Origin: CAYJPV01 sp964396055
GTDB taxonomy: Bacteria > Acidobacteriota > Vicinamibacteria > Vicinamibacterales > JAKQTR01
DNA length: 25,014 bases
Assembly: GCA_964396055.1 (NCBI GenBank)
Contig: CAYNDV010000061.1
Coordinates: 1 to 25,014, forward strand
Direction: 5' to 3'
Every line of letters begins with the position of its first letter. Positions within the stretch are counted from its first letter, which is position 1. The notes beneath the pieces are model-generated. The model was given only the letters and a program-made list of their open reading frames with translations, was not told where the DNA came from and did not search any database. The position numbers and the translations under genes are program-made. This document shows, piece after piece, positions 1-6,874 of this stretch.

Positions 1-603
1 GTCTACCAGATGCTGAACCACGGCGTCTCCACCGGCGCCCTCTTCCTCATTGTCGGCATGCTCTCCGAGCGGCGGCACACGCGCCTCATCGCGGAGTTCG
101 GGGGCCTGAAGAGCGTGATGCCGCGCCTGGTCGCCGTGTTCATGGTCATCACGCTCTCGTCGATCGGGCTGCCGGGCCTCAACGGCTTCGTGGGCGAATT
201 CCTGATCCTGGCGGGGGCCTTCCGCTGGAGCCCGTGGTTCGCCGTCGTGGCGGCCAGCGGCGTCATCCTGTCGGCCGTCTACATGCTGTGGATGTTCCAG
301 CGCGTGAACTACGGACCGGTGACGAACCCGAAGAACGAGGCGCTGAAGGACCTCAGCCCGCGCGAGTGGGCGGTCATCGGCCCCACGGTGGCCATGGCGG
401 TCTTCATGGGCGTGGCGCCCTCGATCTTCCTCAACCCGATGAAGCCGGCCCTCGACCGCGTCATCGCGCGGATGGCCGCGGCCGAACCGTCGCGCGTGGT
501 GTCGGCGTGGCGGCCGGCGTCCCCCGACGTCGCCCGGGACCAGTCAGCCGGCCGTACGACGGGCCTGCATGTTTCGCCGCGGCAGCGCGGCGCGGGGAAC
601 TGA
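1..603 (+). CDS. nuoM: NADH-quinone oxidoreductase subunit M (NuoM), C-terminal part
   Basis: The reading frame is open from the first base of the window, so the gene begins upstream and only about 200 C-terminal residues are visible. NuoM is one of the antiporter-like membrane subunits of respiratory complex I and takes part in proton pumping in the inner membrane. The opening residues VYQMLNHGVSTGALFLIVGML are typical of the late transmembrane segments of NuoM. The stretch SSIGLPGLNGFVGEFLIL also fits, with the family GLPG..GFVGE motif. The last 45 or so residues (after ALDRVIARM) are hydrophilic and low in recognisable similarity, which is common at NuoM ends. The stop codon lies 1 nt before the preferred nuoN start, so the two are read as one operon. 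Family assignment is secure. Confidence 0.95.
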   Translation, partial: VYQMLNHGVSTGALFLIVGMLSERRHTRLIAEFGGLKSVMPRLVAVFMVITLSSIGLPGLNGFVGEFLILAGAFRWSPWFAVVAASGVILSAVYMLWMFQRVNYGPVTNPKNEALKDLSPREWAVIGPTVAMAVFMGVAPSIFLNPMKPALDRVIARMAAAEPSRVVSAWRPASPDVARDQSAGRTTGLHVSPRQRGAGN

Positions 604-604
604 C

Positions 605-2050
605 GTGGCGATGATTGGACCCGACCTGAGCGGCATCGTTCCTATCCTCTGCGTCGTGCTCGCCGGGATCGCCTGCCTGCTGGCCGAGGCGTTCCGCGAG
701 CGCCACGAGCACATGCCCATCGGCGGCCTGGCGCTCATCGGCCTGGCCGGCGCGGCCGTGTCGGCCGTGATGCTGTGGGGCCGTCGCGCGGAGAGCTTTG
801 GCGTGGTCGTGGCCGACGACTTCGGCCTCTTCGTCAGCCTCGTGCTCGTGGCCGTCGGCGCCTTCACGGTGGTCTACTCGGCGGGCATCCTCGAACGCGA
901 CCGCCTGCCCGTCGGCGAGTACTACGCGCTGATGCTGTTCGCGCTCTCGGCCATGATGCTGATGGCCGTGGCCACCGACCTGCTCGTGATCTTCCTGGCC
1001 CTCGAGACCTTCTCGCTGGCCGTCTACGTGCTCACCGGGATGCGGCGCCACGTGGCCGCCAGCACCGAAGGCGCCTTCAAGTACTTCCTGCTGGGCGCCT
1101 TCGCCAGCGCGTTCTTCCTCTACGGCATCGCCTTCGCGTTCGGCCTCAGCGGCAGCACGCACCTCGACACCGTCGGCCGCGAGGCCGCCGCCCAGTCGAT
1201 GGCCGGCAATCCCCTCTGGCTGGTCGCCATGGGCCTGCTGCTCGTGGGCTTCGGCTTCAAGGTGGCTGCCGTGCCGTTCCACATGTGGACGCCGGACGCC
1301 TACGAAGGCGCGCCGTCCATCGTCACGGGCTTCATGTCGACGGCGGTCAAGGCCGCGGCGTTCGCCGCCTTTGTCCGCGTCTTCCTGGCCGCCCTCGAGC
1401 CGCTGCGCGCCGACTGGGCGCCCGTCGTCTGGGGCCTCGCGCTGCTGACGATGATCCTGGGGACGGTGGTGGGGGTGGTGCAGAGCAGCCTGAAGCGCAT
1501 GCTGGCGTACTCCAGCATCGCCCACGGCGGCTACCTGCTGGTGGCCATGGTGGCCGCCAACGACGCCGGCAAGGCGTCGATCCTCTTCTACCTCTTCATC
1601 TACGCCATCACAAACCTCGCCGCCTTCGCCGTGATGGCGGTGCTGGGCAGCGAGGATCAGCCGCGCGACCAGGTGAAGGACTACACGGGCCTGTGGTACC
1701 AGCGGCCGTTCGTGGCGGGGCTGCTGGCGATCTTCCTCCTGTCGCTCGGCGGCTTCCCGCCCATGGCGGGCTTCGTGGCCAAGTGGTACGTCTTCGCCGC
1801 GGCCATCCAGGCGGAGCAGTACACGCTGGCCATCGTCGGCGTCCTCACGAGTGTCGTCTCGGTCTTCTTCTACCTGCGCGTCGTGGTGGCCATGTTCATG
1901 ACCGAGCAGGCCGAACTCGACCCGCCGCGCCTGCCGGCCCGCGCCGCGATGGCCGCGCTGGGGCTCTCGGCGGCCCTCCTGTTCTACTTCGGCCTGCTGC
2001 CGACGGTGGCCATGGACCTGGCCGCGAGGAGCGTCGCAGGGCTGTTCTAG
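605..2050 (+). CDS. nuoN: NADH-quinone oxidoreductase subunit N (NuoN)
   Basis: About 480 residues, close to the usual NuoN length, with some 14 hydrophobic segments. NuoN is the antiporter-like subunit of complex I next to NuoM and takes part in proton translocation. Visible signatures are LALETFSLAVYVLTGMRR (the conserved membrane Glu), GFKVAAVPFHMWTPDAYEGAP and STAVKAAAF (key Lys residues), LKRMLAYSSIAHGGYLL, and GGFPPMAGFVAKWYVF. The start is GTG at 605, because GGGGA at 594-598 sits 6 nt upstream; ATG at 611 is the alternative and changes only two residues. The open frame reaches back to 569 inside nuoM, which is unlikely to be used. The gene is directly downstream of nuoM, and octamer repeats begin on the base after its stop codon. 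No complex I gene follows, so this is the end of the nuo operon. Confidence 0.95.
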   Translation: MAMIGPDLSGIVPILCVVLAGIACLLAEAFRERHEHMPIGGLALIGLAGAAVSAVMLWGRRAESFGVVVADDFGLFVSLVLVAVGAFTVVYSAGILERDRLPVGEYYALMLFALSAMMLMAVATDLLVIFLALETFSLAVYVLTGMRRHVAASTEGAFKYFLLGAFASAFFLYGIAFAFGLSGSTHLDTVGREAAAQSMAGNPLWLVAMGLLLVGFGFKVAAVPFHMWTPDAYEGAPSIVTGFMSTAVKAAAFAAFVRVFLAALEPLRADWAPVVWGLALLTMILGTVVGVVQSSLKRMLAYSSIAHGGYLLVAMVAANDAGKASILFYLFIYAITNLAAFAVMAVLGSEDQPRDQVKDYTGLWYQRPFVAGLLAIFLLSLGGFPPMAGFVAKWYVFAAAIQAEQYTLAIVGVLTSVVSVFFYLRVVVAMFMTEQAELDPPRLPARAAMAALGLSAALLFYFGLLPTVAMDLAARSVAGLF

Positions 2051-2092
2051 AGGCCATTAGGCCATTAGGCCGTTGGGCCGTCAGGCCTCAGA
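2051..2092. repeat. GCC(G/A)TTNG octamer array 1
   Basis: Four to five diverged 8-bp units (GCCATTAG, GCCATTAG, GCCGTTGG, GCCGTCAG) start on the first base after the nuoN stop codon. The same octamer family recurs at six other places in the window. Here it reads in the GCCGTT orientation. Confidence 0.85.
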
Positions 2093-2135
2093 GCAGGCCC
2101 CTGCTGGCGTTGCCCTTGCACGTGCCAGTGCTGCC

Positions 2136-2504
2136 ATGGCACGCGACTACACCAGGCTCAGCGTCTTCCACCTGGCGCACCAACTCGCGCAGGATGTCTA
2201 CGTCTTGACCGGCACGCTGCCCCCGGCGGAGCGCTTCGGGCTGCAGGCGCAGCTCCGCCGGGCCGCTATCTCTGTTCCCTGCAACATCGTCGAGGGGTCC
2301 CTGCGCCGCAGCGTGCGCGAGTACGAACGATTCCTCGACGTGGCGCTCGGCTCGGCCGGTGAGGTGTCGTACTTGCTGGAACTGGCCGGCGCCCTGGGAT
2401 TCATGAGCGGCGATGCCTGGCAACGTTGCAGAAACGACAGCGACCACGTTCTGCGTGCGTTGCAGAAACTGCACTCTGCCGTCGGGCGCCTGCCCAGGGA
2501 TTGA
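2136..2504 (+). CDS. Four-helix-bundle protein, 23S rRNA intervening-sequence (IVP) family
   Basis: A 122-residue protein with the full family pattern: an N-terminal helix (LSVFHLAHQLAQDVYVLTGTLP), the hallmark QLRRAAISVPCNIVEGSLRR around residues 39-58, then REYERFLDVALGSAGEVSYLL. The family was named from reading frames inside intervening sequences of 23S rRNA genes. Relatives include the Avd accessory protein of diversity-generating retroelements, but most stand-alone members have no proven role. The ATG at 2136 begins the conserved part; the open frame extends to 2073, but those extra residues look unlike the family. No retroelement or rRNA gene is nearby. Octamer repeats lie on both sides (2051-2092 and 2508-2820), so the gene may belong to a small repeat-bounded insertion between nuoN and the importer operon. 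That link is inference. Confidence 0.9.
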   Translation: MARDYTRLSVFHLAHQLAQDVYVLTGTLPPAERFGLQAQLRRAAISVPCNIVEGSLRRSVREYERFLDVALGSAGEVSYLLELAGALGFMSGDAWQRCRNDSDHVLRALQKLHSAVGRLPRD

Positions 2505-2507
2505 GGA

Positions 2508-2589
2508 AGGGCCGTAAGGCCAGGGGACGGGGGACCGGCCGTCAGGCCGTTGGGCCATTCGGCCGTCAGGCGAACGGCCTGTCTCCGCC
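2508..2589. repeat. GCC(G/A)TTNG octamer array 2, left of the first N block
   Basis: Diverged octamers in the GCCGTT orientation start just after the four-helix-bundle stop codon and switch to the GAACGGCC orientation at about 2572. The last 55 bases (2535-2589) are repeated exactly after the N block at 2690-2744. Confidence 0.85.
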
Positions 2590-2689
2590 NNNNNNNNNNN
2601 NNNNNNNNNNNNNNNNNNNNNNNNNNNNNNNNNNNNNNNNNNNNNNNNNNNNNNNNNNNNNNNNNNNNNNNNNNNNNNNNNNNNNNNNN
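2590..2689. other. Scaffold gap of 100 N (probably spurious)
   Basis: Exactly 100 N. The 55 bases before it (2535-2589) are identical to the 55 bases after it (2690-2744). This looks like two contigs sharing a k-mer-length end that were joined with a default gap instead of being merged. Reading frames that run through the N block are artefacts. Confidence 0.9.
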
Positions 2690-2820
2690 CCGGCCGTCAG
2701 GCCGTTGGGCCATTCGGCCGTCAGGCGAACGGCCTGTCTCCGCCCAACGGCCGAACAGCCGATAGCCGAACGGCCCGTCTTCGCCGAACGGCCCAACGGC
2801 CGATAGCCCAACGGCCTGCC
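2690..2820. repeat. GAACGGCC octamer array 2, right of the first N block
   Basis: This begins with the second copy of the 55-bp contig end and continues as GCCGAACG-type octamers with inserts such as CTGTCTCCGCC and CGTCTTCGCC. It ends about 20 nt before the NTPase start. No gene is visible between 2505 and 2839; the whole stretch is repeats plus the N block. Confidence 0.85.
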
Positions 2821-2827
2821 TCCATGC

Positions 2828-2833
2828 CACAAT
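2828..2833 (+). promoter_or_regulatory. Possible -10 hexamer CACAAT for a leaderless NTPase transcript
   Basis: CACAAT lies exactly 6 nt before the ATG at 2840, the same spacing seen before several other genes in this window. It matches the TATAAT consensus at only 4 of 6 bases, and no -35 is obvious in the repeat-rich upstream DNA. Confidence 0.35.
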
Positions 2834-2839
2834 CCTCCG

Positions 2840-3382
2840 ATGCCGCGCCGTCAGCCCGTCATCGTCGTGACCGGTCCGTCCGGAGCGGGAAAGTCCACCC
2901 TGTGCCGGCGCGTGGCGCAGGCGGCGGTGGCGCGAGGCCGCGCCGCCGCCGGGGTGTCCACGGCGCCCCGCACGCCCGACACGCGGCGCACGGGACTCGA
3001 CGTGGTGAACGTGGCCACCGGCGAGCGGCTGCCGCTGGCCGAGTGGGAGCGTCCCACCGGCGGGCCATCAACCGGCGGCTGGCACTTTCATCAGTCCGGA
3101 CTCGACGCAGGCCTGGCCTGGTGCACGGCGGTCCCTCCGGGCGCGCTGCTGCTGGTGGATGAACTGGGGCCGCTCGAACTGCGCCAGGGCCTGGGATGGG
3201 CCCCGCTCGTCCTGCGCCTGCGGGACCACGACGGCCCGGCCATCGCGGTGATCCGCCCGGCCCTCGTCGAGACGTTCGTCGGCGCCGTACGGCCGCGGAC
3301 GACGGCGACGGTGCGCGTGGACTCTGCCAGCCGCGACGCGGCCCTCGCCGTCGTCCGCGACGCGCTTGGGTGGTCCGCGTGA
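2840..3382 (+). CDS. THEP1-like P-loop nucleoside-triphosphatase linked to an ECF importer
   Basis: A 180-residue protein with a Walker A motif GPSGAGKST at residues 12-20 and a Walker B-like LLVDELGPLEL around residues 104-114. Both fit the THEP1/NTPase_1 family of small nucleoside-triphosphatases. Members hydrolyse NTPs in vitro, but their cellular role is mostly unknown. The ATG at 2840 fits the family N-terminus, and no Shine-Dalgarno sequence is visible. Its stop codon overlaps the GTG start of the double ABC ATPase (GTGA at 3379-3382). The two are therefore likely co-translated, and the NTPase probably serves the importer, for example by processing its substrate or assisting assembly. 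That job is inference. Other P-loop kinases are possible but fit less well. Confidence 0.8.
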   Translation: MPRRQPVIVVTGPSGAGKSTLCRRVAQAAVARGRAAAGVSTAPRTPDTRRTGLDVVNVATGERLPLAEWERPTGGPSTGGWHFHQSGLDAGLAWCTAVPPGALLLVDELGPLELRQGLGWAPLVLRLRDHDGPAIAVIRPALVETFVGAVRPRTTATVRVDSASRDAALAVVRDALGWSA

Positions 3383-4824
3383 TCAACGCCGCCAGCCTGT
3401 CGGTATCGTTCGGTGCCGTGCCCGCGCTGGCCGACGTCAGCCTCGGCATCCGCGCCGGCGACATCGTCCTCATCGGCGGCGCGTCGGGTTGCGGCAAGAG
3501 CACGCTGCTGCGCACGCTGGCCGGCATCATTCCCCACGCGGTGGCCGCCACGATCGACGGCGCGGTCTGGGTGGCCGGGCGGCGCACCGTGGACATGCCG
3601 CTCAGCGATCTCGCGCAGCGCGTCGGCCTCGTCTTCCAGAACCCGTCGGCGCAGCTGTTCAACCTCACCGTGCGGGAGGAGGTGGCCGCGGGTCCGTACA
3701 ACTTCGGCCTGCCCGATTCGGCCGTCGAGGCGCGCACGCGCTGGGCCCTCGAGGCCGCCGGGCTCACCGGCAAGGAAGACCGCGACGTGCGCGCCCTCTC
3801 CGGGGGCGAACGGCAGCGGGTAGCCATCGCGGCGGTGCTCGCGATGAAACCTGGCGTCCTGGCGCTGGACGAGCCCATGGCCAGCCTCGACGTGGACGGC
3901 ACACGCCGCCTGACCGAAGTCCTGCTGCGCCTCAACCGCGACGAGCAGACGACCGTCATCATCGCGGAGCACCGGCTGCGCGAGGCCGCGCAGGTGGCGC
4001 GCCGCGCCGTGCTGATGGACGACGGCCGCGTGGCCGCCGACGGGCCCGCCACCGCCGTGTTGTCCGAACGGCCGCTCCTGCGCCGCCTCGGCCTGCGCCG
4101 CCCCGCGCTGACGCCCCTCGCCGACTGGGAGTCGCTGATTGCGCCCGGCTCGCCCGCGGCCGGCCCGCCCATCGTCGAACTGCGCGGCGTGGAAGCCAGC
4201 TACGGCGGCGACCCGGCCCTGCGGGGCGTCGACCTGACGGTGCGCGAGGGCGAATGCGTGGCCCTGGTCGGCGACAACGGCTCGGGGAAGAGCACGGTGG
4301 CCCGGGTGATTGCCGGGCTGCTGCGGCCCTCGCGCGGCACGTGCCGCTGGCCAGGCGGCGGGCCTGCGCCGGGTACGGACGTCGGCATCCTCCTGCAGGA
4401 CCCGCGCGTGCAGCTGTTCTGCGAAACCGTCGAGGACGAACTGCGGTTCGGTCCCGCGAACGTCGGCCGCGACGCCGGCCCCATCGTCGAGGCGCTGGTG
4501 CCGGCCGCCGACCTGGGCGCCCTGCGCTGCCGCGCGCTGCACACGCTGTCGAGCGGCCAGTTGCACCGCACCGCGCTGGCGGCGGTGATGGCCCTCGATC
4601 CGCGGCTGCTGATCCTCGACGAGCCCACCGTGGGCCAGGACTGGCGGCACCTCGAGCAGGTGATGGCCCTCGTCGAGCGCCGCCGGGCGGCGGGCTGCGG
4701 CGTGCTGCTCATCAGCCACGACTTCAAGCTCATCCACCGCCACGCCAGCCGGCTGGTGCTGCTGCGCCACGGGCGCGTAACCGCCGAAGGCGTACCCATG
4801 GACGCCCCGGCTGAACGGGAGTGA
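3379..4824 (+). CDS. ECF transporter energy-coupling ATPase, two ABC domains in one chain
   Basis: A 481-residue cytoplasmic protein that carries two ABC ATPase domains and would power the EcfT/S membrane components. Domain 1 has Walker A GGASGCGKST (residues about 33-42), Q-loop FQNPSAQLFNLT, signature LSGGERQR (about 139), Walker B LALDEPMAS (about 161) and the switch His in IIAEHRL. Domain 2 has GDNGSGKST (about 298), Q-loop LLQDPRVQLF, signature LSSGQLHR (about 390), Walker B LLILDEPTVGQ (about 411) and LLISHD. The PSAQLF and PRVQLF Q-loops are typical of ECF (CbiO/EcfA) ATPases. The start is GTG 3379, which overlaps the NTPase stop codon; GTG 3370 is an alternative. The stop overlaps the next start as GTGA at 4821-4824. 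The second signature is degenerate (LSSGQ instead of LSGGQ), so one composite ATP site may be weaker. Confidence 0.92.
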   Translation: MINAASLSVSFGAVPALADVSLGIRAGDIVLIGGASGCGKSTLLRTLAGIIPHAVAATIDGAVWVAGRRTVDMPLSDLAQRVGLVFQNPSAQLFNLTVREEVAAGPYNFGLPDSAVEARTRWALEAAGLTGKEDRDVRALSGGERQRVAIAAVLAMKPGVLALDEPMASLDVDGTRRLTEVLLRLNRDEQTTVIIAEHRLREAAQVARRAVLMDDGRVAADGPATAVLSERPLLRRLGLRRPALTPLADWESLIAPGSPAAGPPIVELRGVEASYGGDPALRGVDLTVREGECVALVGDNGSGKSTVARVIAGLLRPSRGTCRWPGGGPAPGTDVGILLQDPRVQLFCETVEDELRFGPANVGRDAGPIVEALVPAADLGALRCRALHTLSSGQLHRTALAAVMALDPRLLILDEPTVGQDWRHLEQVMALVERRRAAGCGVLLISHDFKLIHRHASRLVLLRHGRVTAEGVPMDAPAERE

Positions 4825-5414
4825 CGATGTCCTTCAGCGCGCGCGACCTCGTCTACATCGGCGTCTTCGCGGGGTGCTGGGGCGCCATCGAGATCACGGT
4901 CGGCGGCGTCTTCCACGCGTTGCGCGTCCCGTTCGGGGGGACCATGCTGACCGGCGCGGGCATCGCGATCGCGCTGGTGGGCAGCTTGTACGTGCCCCGC
5001 CGGGGCGCTGTCGCGCTCATTGCGCTGCTGACGGCGCTGCTCAAGATGCTCAGCGTGGGCGGCATCGTCCTGTCGCCCATGATCGCCATTACCATGGAAG
5101 GGCTCGTGGCCGCGGGCTGCCTGGCCGTGGCCGGGTCCACGCGGGCGGGCTTCCTGCTGGCCGGCGCGATGAGCTGCCTCTACCCGCTGCTGCATACGAC
5201 GATGAGCGCGTGGATCACCGGGGGCACCGACTTTCTGGGCGCGTATGTCCGCATCCTCGAGCGCGGCGCGAACCTGCTGGGCGTCCCCGTGTCGTGGGGG
5301 CTGGGTCTGCTGGCGTTGATTGCCGCGATTCATGTGGCGATCGGCCTGGTGTCCGGCAGCCTGGCGTGGCGCATCGGCGCCGGCCTGCGGCGGCGCGGCC
5401 GACACGCTCAGTGA
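4821..5414 (+). CDS. ECF transporter substrate-binding (S) component, substrate unknown
   Basis: A 197-residue membrane protein with about five or six hydrophobic segments and a basic C-terminus (WRIGAGLRRRGRHAQ). Size and topology fit ECF S components, which bind a vitamin, a vitamin precursor or a metal in the membrane. Motif-like stretches include PRRGAVALIALLTALLKML and PMIAITMEGL, which resemble generic S-component patterns. I cannot assign the substrate: clear thiamin, biotin, riboflavin or cobalt signatures are not evident. The GTG at 4821 overlaps the ATPase stop codon; ATG 4827 is an alternative start two codons later. The position between the ATPase and EcfT genes is the strongest support for the role. 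Confidence 0.8.
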   Translation: MTMSFSARDLVYIGVFAGCWGAIEITVGGVFHALRVPFGGTMLTGAGIAIALVGSLYVPRRGAVALIALLTALLKMLSVGGIVLSPMIAITMEGLVAAGCLAVAGSTRAGFLLAGAMSCLYPLLHTTMSAWITGGTDFLGAYVRILERGANLLGVPVSWGLGLLALIAAIHVAIGLVSGSLAWRIGAGLRRRGRHAQ

Positions 5415-5420
5415 TGCGTT

Positions 5421-5510
5421 GTGGCGTCCGGCTCCCTCGTGGCGTCCGGCTCCTCCGTGGCGTCCGGCTTCCCTCGACTTTGCTCGGGACAGGTTAGCCG
5501 GACGAAGCAG
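5421..5510. repeat. GTCCGGCT/AGCCGGAC repeat element in the ecfS-ecfT spacer
   Basis: Three tandem copies of a TGGCGTCCGGCT-type unit (beginning near 5421, 5439 and 5457) are followed by a TCGACTTTGCTCGGGACAGG segment and AGCCGGACGA (about 5495-5504). TCCGGCT (5463-5469) pairs with AGCCGGA (5496-5502). The core matches the palindrome inside the epimerase gene at 18820-18837. Confidence 0.7.
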
Positions 5511-5518
5511 TGTGATCG

Positions 5519-6235
5519 ATGACTGAGTTGCAGGCCGCACCGCAACGGTGGATGAGCATCGGCGTCACCGGCAGAGCCGGAGCGCTCGTGCTCTGCGTGG
5601 CCCTGTGCGTGGCGGTGACCGGCGCGAAACTGGCGGTGGCTGCCACACTGGCGTGGCTGCTGGCGGCCGCGCTGCATCCCTCCGGGTTTCGCGTGCTGCG
5701 CCGGCCGTCGCTGTGGGCGATTCTGGGCGTGCTCGTCGTGCCGATCCTGGTCTTCAGCGTGCCACGCGACGTGGGGCTGCCCTGGGGCCTCGCCGCCTCG
5801 CGCGAGGGCCTGACGCTGGCGTTCACCGTCCTCGTGCGTTCCCTCGTCATCGTCGTGGCCGCAGCGGGCTTCGGGGCCACGGTGTCGGTCCGCGACCTGA
5901 CCACCCTGTTCGAAGCCGTGGGCCTGCGGGGATTGGGTTTCGCCCTTGGGGTGGCCGTGCACACGCTGCCCCTGGCGCAGCAGACCTGGACGACGTCGGC
6001 GCGCGCGTTGCGCCTGCGTGGCGGCTTCCGGCGCGCGCCCGCGCGGGACGCGGGCCTGCTCGGGATGACGGTGATTGGCAACGCCCTGCGTCACGCCGAC
6101 GAGGTGGTGGAGGCGGCGATGGCTCGCGGCTTTGCGCCGGACGCACGGCGTCGGGTCGCGCCCGCCCGCTGGCAGTCCGACCTCGCCTGGCTTGCCGCCG
6201 GCGCCGCCGTCGCGGCCACGATTCTCCTGTGGTGA
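5519..6235 (+). CDS. ECF transporter transmembrane (T) component EcfT
   Basis: A 238-residue membrane protein with several N-terminal hydrophobic segments and a C-terminal region holding the two coupling-helix motifs of EcfT. These read as ALRLRGGFR (about residue 163) and AMARGF (about residue 200), the Ala-Arg-Gly type motifs that contact the ATPases. EcfT couples ATP hydrolysis to tilting of the S component. The ATG at 5519 is the natural start. The gene lies 104 nt after the S gene, separated by a repeat element, unlike the tightly overlapping upstream genes. It is convergent with the response regulator, and octamer repeats fill the gap. EcfT assignment is firm by motif and context. Confidence 0.88.
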   Translation: MTELQAAPQRWMSIGVTGRAGALVLCVALCVAVTGAKLAVAATLAWLLAAALHPSGFRVLRRPSLWAILGVLVVPILVFSVPRDVGLPWGLAASREGLTLAFTVLVRSLVIVVAAAGFGATVSVRDLTTLFEAVGLRGLGFALGVAVHTLPLAQQTWTTSARALRLRGGFRRAPARDAGLLGMTVIGNALRHADEVVEAAMARGFAPDARRRVAPARWQSDLAWLAAGAAVAATILLW

Positions 6236-6249
6236 GGCGGCCTGTGCCT

Positions 6250-6300
6250 TAGCCCAACGGCCGAACGGCCGAATGGCCTTATGCCTTGGCCGAACGGCCT
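6250..6300. repeat. GAACGGCC octamer array 3 between convergent genes
   Basis: CCAACGGCCGAACGGCCGAA-type octamers fill the 63-nt gap between the stop codons of ecfT (6235) and the response regulator (6299). The last unit runs directly into the regulator stop codon. Confidence 0.85.
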
Positions 6301-6691
6301 ATGAATTGCTCACGTCCCTGACGACGCGCTTGAGGTCGGCCAGGGCGAATGGTTTGGCGAGGAAGCCGGACAGGCCATTCGCCTTCATCAGGTCCACGCG
6401 CTCGTCCGCGCAGCCCGTGACCAGCACGACGGGTACCTCTGGGCGCATCCGGCGGACGATGTCGAAGGTCGCAGCACCATCCAGGCGGGGCATCGCCAGG
6501 TCGAGCAGGATGCCCGAGACCTCGGGGTGGGCCGGCAGCAGTTCAACGGCCTCGGCACCGTCGTTCGCTGTCAGGACGGTAAGTCCCATCCGCTGAAGCA
6601 TTTGCGACGTCAGGCTGAGGATCGACGGATCGTCGTCCACCACCAGCCAGGTAGCTGAGCCTCTCGAGTTCTCGGTTACGGCAGCGCTCAT
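6299..6691 (-). CDS. Single-domain response regulator (CheY-like receiver)
   Basis: A 130-residue stand-alone receiver domain with no output domain. It shows the acidic pocket VVDDDPS (residues 17-23), the phospho-acceptor Asp64 in ILLDLAMP, Thr92 in LVTG and Lys113 in LAKPF. Such proteins pass phosphate in phosphorelays or act through protein contacts, with a histidine kinase as partner. No kinase lies in this window. The ATG at 6691 is preferred because it begins the usual short N-terminal tail; an in-frame TTG at 6760 would add 23 residues of unlikely sequence. A good promoter candidate lies upstream (6759-6788). The 3' end touches octamer repeats shared with the convergent ecfT. Confidence 0.93.
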   Translation of the reverse strand: MSAAVTENSRGSATWLVVDDDPSILSLTSQMLQRMGLTVLTANDGAEAVELLPAHPEVSGILLDLAMPRLDGAATFDIVRRMRPEVPVVLVTGCADERVDLMKANGLSGFLAKPFALADLKRVVRDVSNS

Positions 6692-6758
6692 GGGATACGG
6701 GGTCTGGCAGGCCGCCGACGCGGGTGCGTCAAGCCGGGCTCCGACAAATTTCCTGTGC

Positions 6759-6788
6759 AATATTGGAACAGGGCCTGACAGGTGTCAA
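6759..6788 (-). promoter_or_regulatory. Sigma70-type promoter for the response regulator
   Basis: On the minus strand, a perfect TTGACA (-35, complement of 6783-6788) is followed after 18 bp by AATATT (-10, complement of 6759-6764). The predicted start is near 6752, which gives a leader of about 60 nt before the ATG at 6691. This A/T-rich patch stands out from the GC-rich surroundings. Confidence 0.55.
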
Positions 6789-6795
6789 GAAGAAT

Positions 6796-6810
6796 GGCAA
6801 GGAACTTGCC
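6796..6810 (-). terminator. Candidate intrinsic terminator of the fucosidase gene
   Basis: The inverted repeat GGCAAG-GAA-CTTGCC lies about 65 nt past the fucosidase stop codon. On the minus strand it is followed by a T-rich ATTCTTCTTG. It also separates that gene from the promoter of the response regulator. Confidence 0.5.
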
Positions 6811-6846
6811 CGACTGCCCGCCAGCCACCGCTGCCTGTCTGCGTAA

Positions 6847-6864
6847 GCAGGGCTAAAGCCCTGC
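6847..6864. repeat. GCAGGGCT-AA-AGCCCTGC hairpin
   Basis: An 8-bp perfect stem with a 2-nt loop, just past the fucosidase stop codon and followed by ACTAC. A second copy with loop TC lies at 14734-14751, also next to GTAGT. It may add to termination. Confidence 0.75.
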
Positions 6865-6874
6865 ACTACCTGCA

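Noticed and set aside
2136..2504. A diversity-generating retroelement, suggested by the Avd-like four-helix-bundle protein
   Set aside because: No reverse transcriptase and no template/variable repeat pair are present in the window.
2051..2820. A CRISPR array at the octamer repeats
   Set aside because: Units are 8 bp with no unique spacers of constant length and no cas genes.
2824..3162. A 112-codon plus-strand frame starting at 2824
   Set aside because: It overlaps the NTPase in another frame and has Arg-rich shadow composition.
6795..6810. A sigma54-like promoter TGGCAAGGAACTTGCC (GG-N10-GC) on the plus strand
   Set aside because: No plus-strand gene lies downstream; the same bases form a hairpin with a T-rich tail that fits a terminator of the minus-strand fucosidase better.
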